From positions 37,759 through 101,758 of the forward strand of contig CANMXU010000016.1 of the NCBI GenBank assembly GCA_947501935.1: DNA of 64,000 nt, written 5' to 3'. The translations under genes and the position numbers were made by a program. Origin of the DNA: an uncultured Alteromonadaceae bacterium. GTDB taxonomy: Bacteria > Pseudomonadota > Gammaproteobacteria > Enterobacterales > Alteromonadaceae. Positions 1-9,636 of this stretch are shown in pieces (position 1 is the stretch's first letter; each line of letters starts with the position of its first letter). The notes under the pieces are model-generated. The model searched no databases. It was not told where the DNA came from and saw nothing but the letters and a program-made list of their open reading frames with translations.

Positions 1-1
1 A

Positions 2-103
2 TTAAGTAATACTAAGGGCTTTTCATTAGGTGATGTTGAGCAGCATAGCTGTGATGATATTGATGTTGAAGATAATGAAAACTATTTACTGGGTTATAAC
101 TAA
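2..103 (+). CDS. C-terminal end of an unidentified protein (partial)
   Basis: An open frame enters from the left edge and ends at TAA 101-103, giving 33 codons with an acidic stretch (DDIDVEDNEN) and the terminus YLLGYN. It is probably the tail of a gene whose body lies outside the window. The piece is too short to assign to a family. An open frame of this length could arise by chance in AT-rich DNA, so support is weak. Confidence 0.35.
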   Translation, partial: LSNTKGFSLGDVEQHSCDDIDVEDNENYLLGYN

Positions 104-250
104 GCCTTAATAGCTTGGCGCTTAGGCGGTACTAAAATAAGCGGCATACTGAAAGGCACAGCGGTGGAAGGTAGGGGAGGTTTTGTTTCCTCTCCCTTAC
201 CCATATTAACTTCAATTCACTCTACTTATACTTATAGCAAAATCTATAAA

Positions 251-1075
251 TTATACTCTTGGCAACCACATGCCCATCGTGGCGGCAGTAATTCCTGCAA
301 GTGTTGCTAGTGTAACAATAACCATCAATACACTTATGAATAATTTATATTGCTGGTTGTTACTGTCTTGTGCGCTGAAGTATAACTGTGCGAATGCTAA
401 AGGCACTAGATATTGAGCAAACCCTAAAAAGGTGAGGAATGGGCCGGTGAAGGTTTTAGGATCAAAACCAACAGGGGCTTGGTGAATCATTAGCCACAAC
501 ATTAACCCAATACGAAAAAACCATACTCCAGCCATTACTAAAAACAAACGTATCGCCCAGCGGCGGTGCACTTTAATGTTACGTTTAATCGCGTAATAAA
601 CGGCTAATACTGCGAAAATTATTATCAATATCGCATTTAAGCTAATACTATATTTGCCAATTTCAGCACCTACTGTACCGCGTGTCCATACCATAAATAA
701 GCCACCTAGGCTGAGAATCATCGCGGTAACTATATAAACTCGACCGTTGATGCGATGTAGCAAAGGCGCCTTAGCCCTTATTTGAGGAACAAACTGCAGT
801 GGCCCAGCAACTAAAACAATAACAGCTAAGAGTAAATGCATGCCCACAGCAATATTACCGATAATGTCACCTTCAACGTAGCCATGGGGCATAACTTTGT
901 TCCACTGGCTAATGTCTCCTGATGCTGTAGCGCCACCATAAAATAAAGCCACATAGGCCGCAAAAATCCACTGGCCAATCACTGCAGTGACAAACCATGA
1001 TTTTATGGTATTAATTAAAATTTTATTTGCGTCTAGATTGTATGTTGCTTTATTGACTAAAACTGATTCATTCAT
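251..1075 (-). CDS. DUF2306 family membrane protein
   Basis: A 274-residue integral membrane protein with about seven hydrophobic segments, at roughly residues 28-50, 75-97, 113-130, 145-165, 175-197, 212-230 and 245-265. The motif LHRINGRVY near residue 106 and the HRRWAIR motif near residue 170 are the conserved His/Arg elements of the DUF2306 family (predicted four-helix or cytochrome-like membrane proteins of unknown role). The ATG start is followed by a soluble N-terminus of about 25 residues. It stands alone; the neighbour on the right is transcribed away from it. The function is unknown, and a role in heme or electron transfer is only a guess from the His residues. Confidence 0.75.
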   Translation of the reverse strand: MNESVLVNKATYNLDANKILINTIKSWFVTAVIGQWIFAAYVALFYGGATASGDISQWNKVMPHGYVEGDIIGNIAVGMHLLLAVIVLVAGPLQFVPQIRAKAPLLHRINGRVYIVTAMILSLGGLFMVWTRGTVGAEIGKYSISLNAILIIIFAVLAVYYAIKRNIKVHRRWAIRLFLVMAGVWFFRIGLMLWLMIHQAPVGFDPKTFTGPFLTFLGFAQYLVPLAFAQLYFSAQDSNNQQYKLFISVLMVIVTLATLAGITAATMGMWLPRV

Positions 1076-1950
1076 GTTATCCCTCGACCTTTTATTCTTT
1101 TCTTATTAGTAACTTTGTAATTGTTAGCTAAATAGCATGTTATATGCCATTGCTATAACTTCTTTTTATTCAGATGGTTAGTTTGAACGGGTGGGTTTAC
1201 AAGTGTCAGATTGACTAAAAAAGGTAGAATTTAACGATAAAGTTATATGTTTGTTTACATCATTTATCGCTATGGCGTAGTAACTATTGAGGTGACTAAG
1301 TATCAAAAGTATTAGCACTTAGAAAGTAAAATGTTGTAAAGCTTTACCGTGAGCAAAATATGCTTAGCGTGTTTCTTTATTTCTAGGTGCTCTTCAATAT
1401 TTTGCTTTCTTCTGGGGCAGGTTTCATTTTTGGTAATGTCTTCTATTATAGCTGCAATGTCTTCAAACTAGCTTTTCACGAGTAATACTTAAGCGTTTAT
1501 CGAGTATGTTTTGTTTCATATCATCAAAGCGAATATCGCGGTTCTATTTTTATTGCACTGTTACCTGTTTCTTTTTACTGCATCTGTTTAAATAGTTTAT
1601 CGCCTAGATTTAAAGCCTATATAAGTTCACATGATTAACAACCGTACAAATTAGAGTTAACTTCTTATGAACTAGTGGTTAACTTATCGCTTACTTTTGG
1701 TTCACAAATGTACTAATAAAGTTTTTTTTAGGCGAAAAACAAGCTTTTTAAGACATTTTTCAATACTTTTTATGGGGTTTGCCAGTTGCTTTTTATTGCT
1801 AAGCTTTTGTCTTTAATCTTTATTTCCTTTCTTTGTGATTAAAGTGTAACCCTCGGTTATACTTCTTTACATATCTCTACTTATTAAACGGAACTAATCG
1901 GCTAGAATAACCCCATCGAAATTTAAAACCTTAAAAAATAGAGTGAAAAG
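1076..1950. other. 875-bp spacer with porin promoter region and a possible gene remnant
   Basis: This spacer lies between the divergent DUF2306 and porin genes and must hold both promoters. A TAGAAT hexamer at 1903-1908 is a reasonable -10 element for the porin, but its -35 is weak. The middle (1312-1543) carries a broken reading frame on the minus strand, listed separately. The rest is AT-rich with no gene or RNA that I can support. Confidence 0.5.
1312..1543 (-). pseudogene. Possible frameshifted remnant of a small gene
   Basis: On the minus strand one frame reads NRDIRFDDMKQNILDKRL and then SITREKLV before a TGA at 1463-1465. A second frame picks up exactly there with EDIAAIIEDITKNETC and stays open for 50 codons, through a charged helical stretch (RRKQNIEEHLEIKKHAKH), to TAA at 1312-1314. 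The hydrophilic, protein-like composition of both pieces and the abutting frames suggest one small gene of about 75 codons broken by a single indel. I do not recognise the family. Chance open frames remain possible. Confidence 0.3.
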
Positions 1951-3222
1951 ATGATGAAAAAACTTAGTCCACTTTTATTGCTTATAGCTGCTACTTCTGT
2001 GCAAGTTACTGCAGAAGAAGCTTCAACTGAGCAGGCTGCAGCTGAGCAAGTTACTGCAAAGCAAGAACCATTAACTGAACGTAAAAAACTTTTAGGCGAT
2101 TTAGGTGGTAGTAGACCATCTTATGTTGAAGACGGCGTTAATATTGATCTTGAATATACTGGCGTATATCAAGGTTCAGCTGCTGGTACCAAGCGTAACG
2201 AAAGTGACTACTTTGGTCGTTTTGATATCATGGCTACCTTTGATACTGATAAATTAGGTCTTTGGGAAGGCGGTGCATTCTATACTCAAGTACAAGCACA
2301 CCACGGTAATACCCAAGAATTTGGTTTTGGTTATACTGGTTCACCATTTGTAGCACCAAACACAGCAGGTTTTTTTGGTGACGACTTATTCGTTTCTTCT
2401 TTTTACTATGCTCATAAATTTGACGGCGCTTCATTACTTGTTGGTAAATTAGACGCGTTTGAATTATTGAAAAATGCACCATTTTACGGCGGTGCTGGCC
2501 GTTACGGCTTTATGAACTTGGCGCTTGCTGCTCCACCAAGTGGTGTTGTACCTCCTTCATTTTTAGGTGCGTTACTTAACTGGAATACTGATAATTTCAA
2601 CTGGACCTTAATGGTATTTGATCCTAAAAACAGATATACCAGCGATTATTTATCAGACCCGTTTGATACTGGTGTAAATATCTCTTTAACGGCTTCACAT
2701 ACTCGTAAGATTGCTGGTCGTTCAAGTAACATTACCTTAAGCGGTACATACAGTACTAAAGACGGTCAAGACTTAAATAACATCCTTGACCCAGATGCAC
2801 TTTCTGAAAACATGTATAACATTCGTTTAGGTCTTTCTCATAACTTATACGAAAGTGAAATTGACCCTAGCATTTCTTGGGGTGTTTACTTAAGAGCTGC
2901 AATTGCTGACGGTAACCCGAACGCACTTGAAGGTACTTTCAGTGTAGGTGTTGGCGGTAAAGCACTATTCCCTAAAAGACCAATGGATCAATGGGGTGTT
3001 GGTTACTTCCGTAGCAACCTTTCAGATGCTGCTCAAAACTCAATCAATAACATTCCTGTTACTGAGTTAGAGCTTGTTGATGAGCAAGGCTTAGAAATTT
3101 TCTACAGCTATGAAATGACACCAGCAATTAACCTTACTACTGATGTTCAAATTATTGAACCAACGGTTCAGAATGATGACCGTGCTGTAGTGGCTGGTTT
3201 ACGTGTAAACATGCGCTTCTAA
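1951..3222 (+). CDS. OprB-type carbohydrate-selective porin
   Basis: A 423-residue outer-membrane beta-barrel protein. An N-terminal signal peptide (basic MMKK, hydrophobic core, cleavage after VTA near residue 21) precedes a Glu/Gln/Ala-rich linker. The mature start LLGDLGGSRPSYVEDGVNI matches the 'GDWGGLR...L...G' opening of OprB porins (PF04966). The late DQWGVGYFRSNLSD segment and the final GLRVNMRF with terminal Phe are also characteristic of the family and of BamA-recognised barrels. Such porins admit sugars or other small solutes. The start has two Met codons in tandem, and the first is used here. An intrinsic terminator follows directly, so the gene is monocistronic. The substrate cannot be read from the sequence. 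Confidence 0.85.
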   Translation: MMKKLSPLLLLIAATSVQVTAEEASTEQAAAEQVTAKQEPLTERKKLLGDLGGSRPSYVEDGVNIDLEYTGVYQGSAAGTKRNESDYFGRFDIMATFDTDKLGLWEGGAFYTQVQAHHGNTQEFGFGYTGSPFVAPNTAGFFGDDLFVSSFYYAHKFDGASLLVGKLDAFELLKNAPFYGGAGRYGFMNLALAAPPSGVVPPSFLGALLNWNTDNFNWTLMVFDPKNRYTSDYLSDPFDTGVNISLTASHTRKIAGRSSNITLSGTYSTKDGQDLNNILDPDALSENMYNIRLGLSHNLYESEIDPSISWGVYLRAAIADGNPNALEGTFSVGVGGKALFPKRPMDQWGVGYFRSNLSDAAQNSINNIPVTELELVDEQGLEIFYSYEMTPAINLTTDVQIIEPTVQNDDRAVVAGLRVNMRF

Positions 3223-3243
3223 ATTGTTAGCAATGTTTTAAAT

Positions 3244-3274
3244 AAAAACCTTCAGCCATGCTGAAGGTTTTTTT
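3244..3274 (+). terminator. Intrinsic terminator of the porin gene
   Basis: A perfect 12-bp stem (arms 3245-3256 and 3260-3271, three-base loop) with A-rich 5' and T-rich 3' flanks, 22 bp after the porin stop codon. Confidence 0.92.
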
Positions 3275-3308
3275 ATTTCCGTCTTTTAATTATCTTCTAT
3301 ACTCTTCT

Positions 3309-3391
3309 CAAAACTCAAAACTCAAAACTCAAAACTCAAAACTCAAAACTCAAAACTCAAAACTCAAAACTCAAAACTCAAAACTCAAACT
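3309..3391. repeat. Heptamer tandem repeat (CAAAACT, 11 perfect copies)
   Basis: Eleven exact copies of CAAAACT run from 3309 to 3385, followed by a six-base truncated copy (CAAACT). The array lies 35 bp beyond the porin terminator, in non-coding DNA. Perfect copies of a 7-bp unit suggest recent slipped-strand expansion, and the copy number is likely to vary between strains. The array lies outside any open gene I can support, so it would act, if at all, on spacing or transcript structure rather than on a reading frame. Confidence 0.97.
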
Positions 3392-3847
3392 TAGCTACTT
3401 ACCGCAACAGTATTGATACCATTAAAATATCCGTATTTTTATACAATACCTGCTATTTCTACATACCTTCAGTATCTTGATAGCCGTAATCTATTTGCCA
3501 TAATCTGTTTGCCACTACTTGCTGGCTATAATCGTTCTGTGTTGCTTGTGTATAGCCTTTGTGCAAGCAAGTTATTGATTAGGGCAATATGAGTTGATGT
3601 TCGCTCGCTAATACTAATAAGCTTTCTGATATTTAGGGTACACCGCCAAAGCCGCTATTTATGCCGTCACGAATAACTCACATAAACTGAGTGAGTTGTT
3701 CTTCCTCAGAAAATTTTTGGTTTATGCGTTTTATATTCTATTTAACCCGAGCAGAAGTTAGTTAGATCATATGATTGTCATTTTTTGGTCAACAAAACGT
3801 CATAAAAACTACTTAGATTGAAGGCAAACCCCTGACGAGAATAAATT

Positions 3848-4030
3848 ATGAATGACAGCTTTTGGCATGATACAGATATGAGTGACTTTGACGAATTGCC
3901 TATTATTGAGAAAAAGAGACATAAGAAACAAAGTAAACGTAAATGGCGTGAAATTGAGGCGTTGAAAGAGCAGCGCCGCGAACAAAAAGAAGTTGCTAGC
4001 TATAGCCTTTGTGAAATTAATGCTGGGTAA
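3848..4030 (+). CDS. Small DUF3545-like protein
   Basis: A 60-residue hydrophilic protein: an acidic N-terminus (SDFDELP) followed by a basic region KKQSKRKWREIEALKEQRR. The K-R-K-W-R-E-I-E-A element resembles the core of DUF3545, small proteins of Vibrio, Shewanella and Alteromonadales of unknown role. The predicted structure is a single charged helix with no membrane segment or signal peptide. The ATG is preceded by GACGAGAATAAATT, a weak ribosome site. No partner gene is adjacent. The family call rests on the short core motif only. Confidence 0.6.
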   Translation: MNDSFWHDTDMSDFDELPIIEKKRHKKQSKRKWREIEALKEQRREQKEVASYSLCEINAG

Positions 4031-4574
4031 ATTAATTCTCAGCTAGAAAAAGAACGATGTATTACAATTATTGGTGAAGCTATAAATGTAGAGTCATAAA
4101 TTTTAGCTGAAAATGTCATTTACCAAGTAATAGGCAAACAAGAGATAAATAATTTGCATTGCTGATAGTGAAGGCGAAATGTTAACCGTGTATTCCTTGA
4201 ATATGCTACTTCTAAGAATGCTTGTAATGCTCGTTACGTTTTGTTACTTATTTTCTATCTGCTTGATATTTAGTTGGAAAGTCGTGCTTTTTGTTGTTTT
4301 TCTTCGTGGTAGGTGGCTATTGACGTCGCAAAACCTTACAGCTGTTAATATAATGCTTTGGAAGAATATAGCTTTTGAAGGCTTTTAGAGCAGGTGATAG
4401 CGTTAACTATTGTATTTACTTAATATTTGCTTATTCGCAATGTTAATATGATGTTAATTTCTCGTTAACAATAGGAAACATTATGGCTATATTTAGTAGT
4501 GGAGTCGCGTTACGTATTTACTGATAATGAAACCTTCAGTGAAGCCAAAATTACTTACACATGAGGAAAATTAA
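4031..4574. other. 544-bp spacer upstream of the sulfatase
   Basis: AT-rich and mostly stop-filled. A 69-codon open frame at 4179-4388 is hydrophobic but lacks a good ribosome site and protein-like organisation, so it is not called. The last ~100 bp should hold the sulfatase promoter. The sulfatase ATG at 4575 is preceded by GAGGAAAATTAA, a good ribosome site. Confidence 0.45.
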
Positions 4575-6284
4575 ATGCTTAAGTATTTAATGAATAGTAA
4601 AGCTCAATCGAAAAAATCAGTATCTGAGTTAAGTGGTGTTGTTGGTATGGTAGCCCTTGCCTTACCACTTTTCATGTCAACTTCTGTTGTCGCTCAAGAT
4701 AGTTTCCCACTAGACGGTCGTACATTACAACAGCATACTGCTGAAGATGTATTATTCACTAAAGCGGTAAAATCAGCTAAGAATTTTGAGCCAGCAATTG
4801 TTCACCAAGGACAAATGAACGAAGCGGCTAAAAAGCTTAAAGCCCTTGAAGCAAAAACGGGCAAACGTCCAAATATCGTTGTGGTATTAATGGATGATGT
4901 TGGTTGGGGCGATGTTGGTGTAAACGGTGGTGGTTCAGCTGTTGGTGCTGTAACGCCTAACATTGATAAGCTAGCTGAGAACGGTCTTAACTTAACTTCT
5001 CTTTATTCTCAACCAAGCTGTACGCCAACGCGTGCTGCCTTATTAACTGGTCAGCTACCTGTTCGTAATGGTTTATTACGTCCTGCTTTACCAGGTGAAG
5101 GCGGTAAAGGTTTAGGCGGCGCAGTAACAATTGCACAAATCTTAAAAGATTCTGGTTATACCACAGAAGCTATTGGTAAGTGGCATCTTGGTCAACACAA
5201 AAGTGCACAACCACAAAACGTTGGTTTTGAACACTATGTTGGTCCATTAACTTCATCTGATGATTACACCAGCTTTATGGAACCATGGAGAAATCCAGAT
5301 ATCGTTAATGATCCTAAGCGCATGAAGTGGGCTCAAGGCAGCGAAACTTTAGCGATTGTTGAAGGTGTAACTGGTGAAGCAGCTAAACCTATTTTCGAAA
5401 TCAACATGGACTCTATTCGTCACGTTGATGAAGAATTAACTAAGCACGGCGTTAACTTCATTAAGAAGCAAGAAAAGTCTGAAAAACCATTTTTCCTTTA
5501 TTTTGCAACCCGTGGTGCTCACTTTGATAACTACCCACACCCAGACTTTGCTGGTAAATCAGGTGCAAAATATCCGTACCGTGATGTTATTTTAGAACTT
5601 GATTACCGTATTGGACAGTTAGTTGGTGCTTTAGAAGAAACTAATCAACTTGAAAATACTTTGATCCTAGTTACTTCTGATAACGGTCCAATGTTAGAAA
5701 CTTTCCCTGATATGGGTCACACACCGTTTAGAGGTGGTAAAGGTACTTCTTTTGAAGGTGGCGTACGTGTTCCTGGTGTTGTTTACTGGAAAGGTATGAT
5801 TGAACCAGGTCGTGTATCTGACGGTTTATTCGACATGACTGATATGTTTATGACTGCTGCTAGTTTAGGTAAAGTGAAAGATGACATTTCATCTAAAGCT
5901 TATATCGATGGTATCGACCAAACATCTTTCTTAGTATCAGAGCAAGGTTTATCTAACCGTCGTTCTATCTTCTACTGGTCTGGTAGTGTATTTATGGGCG
6001 CACGTGTTGGTGAGTACAAGTGGTTAGTGAACGAGCAAAACTATGAAAGCGCGAACAACTGGCCATATGCTAGCCCGTTCCAATCATCAGTAACACCTAG
6101 TGTTTACGGTGGTAAGCTTTACAACTTATACGTAGATCCATTAGAAGAGCATGCATTTTTACCTCTTAAACAACCGTTTTTACCGGTAATTTTACCTGAA
6201 ATGGTAAGACACCTTAAATCGTTTAAAGAGTTCAAACCTAAAGCAAGATTACGCGGTTTAGAAGCTTTATCTGGTGAAGGTTAA
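4575..6284 (+). CDS. Exported type I sulfatase (arylsulfatase family)
   Basis: A 569-residue sulfatase of the alkaline phosphatase superfamily, hydrolysing sulfate esters in the periplasm. The N-terminus has a long signal peptide (hydrophobic residues ~22-39, cleavage after VVA near 40). Visible active-site parts: metal ligands in VLMDDVGWGD (Asp107, Asp108); the C-T-P-T-R motif with Cys149, the cysteine that is converted to formylglycine; IGKWHLG (Lys202, His204); SDNG (Asp369, Asn370); and GGKG (Lys389). The Cys-type motif means the protein needs a formylglycine-generating enzyme, which is not encoded nearby. An OprB porin lies 1.3 kb upstream, consistent with marine sulfated glycan use, but no polysaccharide locus with TonB receptors surrounds it. 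A strong terminator follows. The substrate is unknown. Confidence 0.9.
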   Translation: MLKYLMNSKAQSKKSVSELSGVVGMVALALPLFMSTSVVAQDSFPLDGRTLQQHTAEDVLFTKAVKSAKNFEPAIVHQGQMNEAAKKLKALEAKTGKRPNIVVVLMDDVGWGDVGVNGGGSAVGAVTPNIDKLAENGLNLTSLYSQPSCTPTRAALLTGQLPVRNGLLRPALPGEGGKGLGGAVTIAQILKDSGYTTEAIGKWHLGQHKSAQPQNVGFEHYVGPLTSSDDYTSFMEPWRNPDIVNDPKRMKWAQGSETLAIVEGVTGEAAKPIFEINMDSIRHVDEELTKHGVNFIKKQEKSEKPFFLYFATRGAHFDNYPHPDFAGKSGAKYPYRDVILELDYRIGQLVGALEETNQLENTLILVTSDNGPMLETFPDMGHTPFRGGKGTSFEGGVRVPGVVYWKGMIEPGRVSDGLFDMTDMFMTAASLGKVKDDISSKAYIDGIDQTSFLVSEQGLSNRRSIFYWSGSVFMGARVGEYKWLVNEQNYESANNWPYASPFQSSVTPSVYGGKLYNLYVDPLEEHAFLPLKQPFLPVILPEMVRHLKSFKEFKPKARLRGLEALSGEG

Positions 6285-6373
6285 TAGCTTAAATAAGTAA
6301 CTTGTTTTAGCTAAATTTTAGCTAAGTTTAAATAAGCTTAAGATTTTAAAACAAAACTTATTACTCAAAACCT

Positions 6374-6414
6374 AAAATGTGTTGTTCTGACTTTCAGAAC
6401 AACACATTTTTTTT
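6374..6414 (+). terminator. Intrinsic terminator of the sulfatase gene
   Basis: A perfect 17-bp stem (6374-6390 with 6394-6410) around a CTT loop, followed by a run of eight T. The spacer to ilvD, which converges from the other side, contains nothing else. Confidence 0.93.
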
Positions 6415-6545
6415 GCCTTTAAAATGATGGTTAATTTTTAATATATTTATAAGTTGCATAGCAATTAGCATATCACTGCTGCTAATAATCAATACATTGC
6501 TAATATGAGTAGTTATAAGTGTATAAGCTGTTTTTAGTTAGTCGC

Positions 6546-8393
6546 TTAAATGTCTCGATAACCACCGCGGTCAGCGCTTGAAGCAAAAGCGGCATACGAC
6601 TTAAGTGCTTTGGTGATAATACGAGTACGTTCACCTTTTGGTTGCCAGGCTTGGTTTGCTGGTAAGGCTTCCATGGCGTCACGACGTTGCTGCAATAGCT
6701 GCTTATTAATGGCTAAATTGATACTGCGGTTTGGAATATCAATATCAATAATATCGTTGTCTTCTACTAGAGCTAATGCGCCTTTGTTTGCGGCTTCTGG
6801 TGAAATATGCCCTATAGAAAGACCGGCAGATGCACCGGAATAGCGACCATCGGTGATCAAGGCGCAGCTTAAATGCAATCCTTTTGCGATTAAGCTCATG
6901 GTCGGTTTAAGCATTTCTTGCATTCCGGGACCACCTTTAGGGCCTTCGTAACGAATAATAATGATAGTGTTTGGCGAAATTTCACCATTATCAATAGCGT
7001 GTAAAGCGGTTTCTTGTTGATCAAAAACACGGGCAGTACCAGAGAACTGATACATTGATTTATCAACCGCACCAGTTTTTACAATACAGCCATTTTCAGA
7101 AATATTACCAAACAATACCGCAAGGCCGCCTTGCTCGGAATAGGGGTGATTATAATCTCGAATACAGCCTTGTTTCCGGTCAAGATCCATTGTTTCATAA
7201 CGCTCATTTTGGCTGTACGGTTTAATTGTACGCACACCGCCAGCAGCGGCTCGATAAAAGTAATTTACTTCGGGGTTATCACTGGCTAAATAATCCCAGT
7301 GTTCGAGCACCGCTTTTAAATTTTTTCCTGCCAAAGTATTAACTGATGTATCTATTTTTCCTGCGCGGTTAAGCTCGGCTAAAATAGCAATAATACCGCC
7401 AGCACGGTGAACATCTTCCATATAATAATCTTTAGATGCGGGGGAAACTTTACATAAATGTGGAATTTGTCTTGATAAACGGTCAATGTCTTTCATGGTG
7501 AAATTAACTTCACCTTCTTGTGCCATTGCCAGTAAATGTAAAATTGTATTAGTAGAGCCGCCCATGGCAATATCTACTTTCATTGCATTTTCAAAGGCGG
7601 CATAGGTAGCTATATTTCGTGGTAGCACGCTGTCGTCTTCATCTTGATAATAGCGTTTTGCCATTTCTACAATTTTTTCACCAGCGTTTTTAAATAATGC
7701 TTTTCTGTCAGCATGGGTCGCCAGCAAAGTGCCATTTCCCGGTAAAGCTAGCCCTAAAGCTTCAGCAAGGCAATTCATAGAATTAGCGGTGAACATGCCT
7801 GAGCACGACCCACAAGTAGGACAAGCACTCACTTCAATTTCTTTGGCTTTAGCTTGGTCTTGATTGGGTAATACATTAAATGAGGCAATATAGGTATCTA
7901 TAGGGTCAACTCGTTTAAAGCTTGACTCATCAGCTATTCTGCCGGCTTCCATTGGGCCACCAGAAACAAAAATAACAGGAATATTTAATCTTAGGCCAGC
8001 CATTAACATGCCAGGGGTTATTTTATCGCAATTTGATATACATATAATGGCATCAACACAATGGGCATTTGCCATATATTCAATACTGTCGGCAATAATT
8101 TCACGGCTAGGTAAGCTATAAAGCATACCGTCGTGTCCCATGGCAATGCCATCATCAATTGCGATGGTATTGAATTCTCGTGGCACACCACCTGCTTGCC
8201 AAATGGCATCACAAACTAAGCGGCCAACTTCTTGAAGATGAACATGGCCCGGTACAAATTCGGTAAAAGAGTTCGCTACAGCAATTATAGGTTTACCGAA
8301 GTCGTTTTGTTTCATACCGCCAGCTAACCAAAGTGAACGTGCTGCTGAAGCGGTTTTTCCGTGGGTAACTTTGTCTGATCTAAGTGGTCGCAT
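6546..8393 (-). CDS. ilvD: Dihydroxy-acid dehydratase
   Basis: Converts 2,3-dihydroxy-isovalerate and 2,3-dihydroxy-3-methylvalerate to the 2-keto acids, the third common step of valine/isoleucine (and leucine) synthesis. The length, 615 residues, equals that of the E. coli enzyme, and the sequence is close throughout. It shows [19 protein letters not shown] at 32-50, [11 protein letters not shown] with Fe-S ligand Cys122, [11 protein letters not shown] (191-201) with the second cluster ligand, and the [14 protein letters not shown] motif near residue 480. Asp/Glu and Lys124 provide Mg2+ and substrate contacts. It stands alone, apart from ilvIH 17 kb away, and no leader-type attenuator is visible in front of it. 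Confidence 0.97.
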   Translation of the reverse strand: MRPLRSDKVTHGKTASAARSLWLAGGMKQNDFGKPIIAVANSFTEFVPGHVHLQEVGRLVCDAIWQAGGVPREFNTIAIDDGIAMGHDGMLYSLPSREIIADSIEYMANAHCVDAIICISNCDKITPGMLMAGLRLNIPVIFVSGGPMEAGRIADESSFKRVDPIDTYIASFNVLPNQDQAKAKEIEVSACPTCGSCSGMFTANSMNCLAEALGLALPGNGTLLATHADRKALFKNAGEKIVEMAKRYYQDEDDSVLPRNIATYAAFENAMKVDIAMGGSTNTILHLLAMAQEGEVNFTMKDIDRLSRQIPHLCKVSPASKDYYMEDVHRAGGIIAILAELNRAGKIDTSVNTLAGKNLKAVLEHWDYLASDNPEVNYFYRAAAGGVRTIKPYSQNERYETMDLDRKQGCIRDYNHPYSEQGGLAVLFGNISENGCIVKTGAVDKSMYQFSGTARVFDQQETALHAIDNGEISPNTIIIIRYEGPKGGPGMQEMLKPTMSLIAKGLHLSCALITDGRYSGASAGLSIGHISPEAANKGALALVEDNDIIDIDIPNRSINLAINKQLLQQRRDAMEALPANQAWQPKGERTRIITKALKSYAAFASSADRGGYRDI

Positions 8394-8694
8394 TTTGTAT
8401 CCTTATGTAGCTTTTGGTTACGGTAGCACGGCGTGTTTGTTAACAATGTCATTTGATTAACAATTGCATATGCTCGTTTAGTACGTAATTTATTACTACA
8501 AATTATCTGCCCCTCTTTAGGCTGTAGTTATTGAAATGCAGTTATTGAGGTGTAGTTAGTGAGATGCAGTTATTGAGGTATAGTTAGCTGAACAAGATTA
8601 TTAATGTGATGATGATTGTAGTGAGCTACTTACATATTGTTAGACAACGAAGCCGCCATAGCGGCCAGTTGATCGACTTCGGGTTCTACCCTAG
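8394..8694. other. 301-bp spacer between ilvD and the hydrolase gene
   Basis: Both flanking genes are on the minus strand, so this spacer holds the ilvD promoter and the 3' end of the hydrolase transcript. It contains a degenerate 14-bp tandem repeat (8523-8592) and a short GC-rich hairpin (GCCGC / GCGGC, 8652-8665) without a T-run. Confidence 0.5.
8523..8592. repeat. Degenerate 14-bp tandem repeat, five units
   Basis: Five head-to-tail units based on TGYAGTTATTGAGG (8523, 8537, 8551, 8565, 8579). Units 2 and 4 are identical; the others differ at a few positions and the last is the most diverged. The alternation suggests that a 28-bp pair was duplicated. Confidence 0.85.
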
Positions 8695-9561
8695 TTACTC
8701 TACAGATTTGACGGCCTTTAAAAGGATTTTATTAAATTCAGAAGGGTTTTCTAGCATCGGAAAGTGACCTGTTTCTTCAATAAAATAAATACTGTAATCC
8801 TTGATATATTTTTTGTTTTCTGCTGAGTCAGTCGGCCATAACTTGGCGTTTACTAATACTAGCGGCACGTTTATATCTTTAAAGACACGATATGATTCAC
8901 CACTTATGTATTGACCTAAATAATTTCGAAACTGATTGAGGGCTATATTTTTAGGTGCAGAAGCCATATCTTCGCTAACCCTATATAGCGTCTCTGCCTC
9001 TACGTTTTTCGGAAATGCCTCTTTTACAAATGCTCTCATTGCACTTTGAAAGTTATCTTCAAAAGGCTTAGTCATTACGTTTAGCTCTGCTTGCGTAAGT
9101 TTTAATGCGACATTTTGTGAAGTATCAACACCAATAATGCCAACTACTTTGTTTGGCATGAGCTTTGCTGCTTCAGCGATCACACCTCCGCCCATAGAGT
9201 GGCCAATTAATATTGCCGAGTTTATACCTTCTTTATCAAGAACAGCTTTAATGTCGTTAGCAAAAGCAACCATGGTGTAATCTTCTCGGTTATATGATGA
9301 GTTGCCATGACCTGCTAAATCAATTGTGATCACTTGATATTCTTTTGAGAAGTATTGCGTTTGATTTTGCCAAAGCCTGCTATCTAAACTCCAACCATGA
9401 ATAAATATAAGTGATGTTTTGCCACGACCATTAACACTATATGCAATTTGCTCTTTGTCATTTGATATGGCGACACCAAACCTAGCCACAGGGCTATGCT
9501 CGATAGCATTTACGCTATCGATTAATATAAGTATTAGTATTGTTAGAATAAAATGTTTCAT
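8695..9561 (-). CDS. Exported alpha/beta hydrolase
   Basis: A 288-residue alpha/beta-hydrolase-fold protein with an N-terminal signal peptide (hydrophobic residues 4-14, likely cleavage after VNA near 19), so periplasmic or secreted. It shows the oxyanion-hole motif HGWS (55-58), the nucleophile elbow GHSMGG with Ser122, and a C-terminal catalytic His266 in ETGHFPMLENP. These are typical of small esterases and haloperoxidase-like hydrolases. It lies 75 bp downstream of the MerR-methyltransferase gene on the same strand, so the two could be co-transcribed and this gene could be a target of that regulator. The substrate is unknown. Confidence 0.85.
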   Translation of the reverse strand: MKHFILTILILILIDSVNAIEHSPVARFGVAISNDKEQIAYSVNGRGKTSLIFIHGWSLDSRLWQNQTQYFSKEYQVITIDLAGHGNSSYNREDYTMVAFANDIKAVLDKEGINSAILIGHSMGGGVIAEAAKLMPNKVVGIIGVDTSQNVALKLTQAELNVMTKPFEDNFQSAMRAFVKEAFPKNVEAETLYRVSEDMASAPKNIALNQFRNYLGQYISGESYRVFKDINVPLVLVNAKLWPTDSAENKKYIKDYSIYFIEETGHFPMLENPSEFNKILLKAVKSVE

Positions 9562-9636
9562 ATTTTTCTTTACTCTTTGTTGTCACCACAAGGTGACGTG
9601 GCTCGCAATGGTTAAGTTAAAATCGCTTTAAGGTAA

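Larger units (their letters stand above)
3223..3847. other. 625-bp spacer with porin terminator and heptamer array
   Basis: Apart from the porin terminator and the heptamer array, the spacer has a short imperfect duplication near 3488-3515 (TAATCTATTTGCC / TAATCTGTTTGCC). I see no gene, RNA or clear promoter beyond the region just ahead of the small gene at 3848. Confidence 0.5.

Noticed and set aside
2234..2482. A minus-strand frame of 82 codons within the porin gene
   Set aside because: It is antisense to a clear OprB gene and has a biased composition with no ribosome site.
3309..3391. The heptamer array as a CRISPR
   Set aside because: The units are 7 bp and contiguous with no spacers, so it is a simple tandem repeat.
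4179..4388. A 69-codon plus-strand frame, hydrophobic, ahead of the sulfatase
   Set aside because: No convincing ribosome site, low-complexity Leu/Val content and frequent Met, as expected of chance frames in AT-rich DNA; a different frame looks equally protein-like for a short distance.
8652..8665. GC-rich hairpin in the ilvD spacer as a terminator
   Set aside because: The stem is only five base pairs and no T-run follows on either strand.
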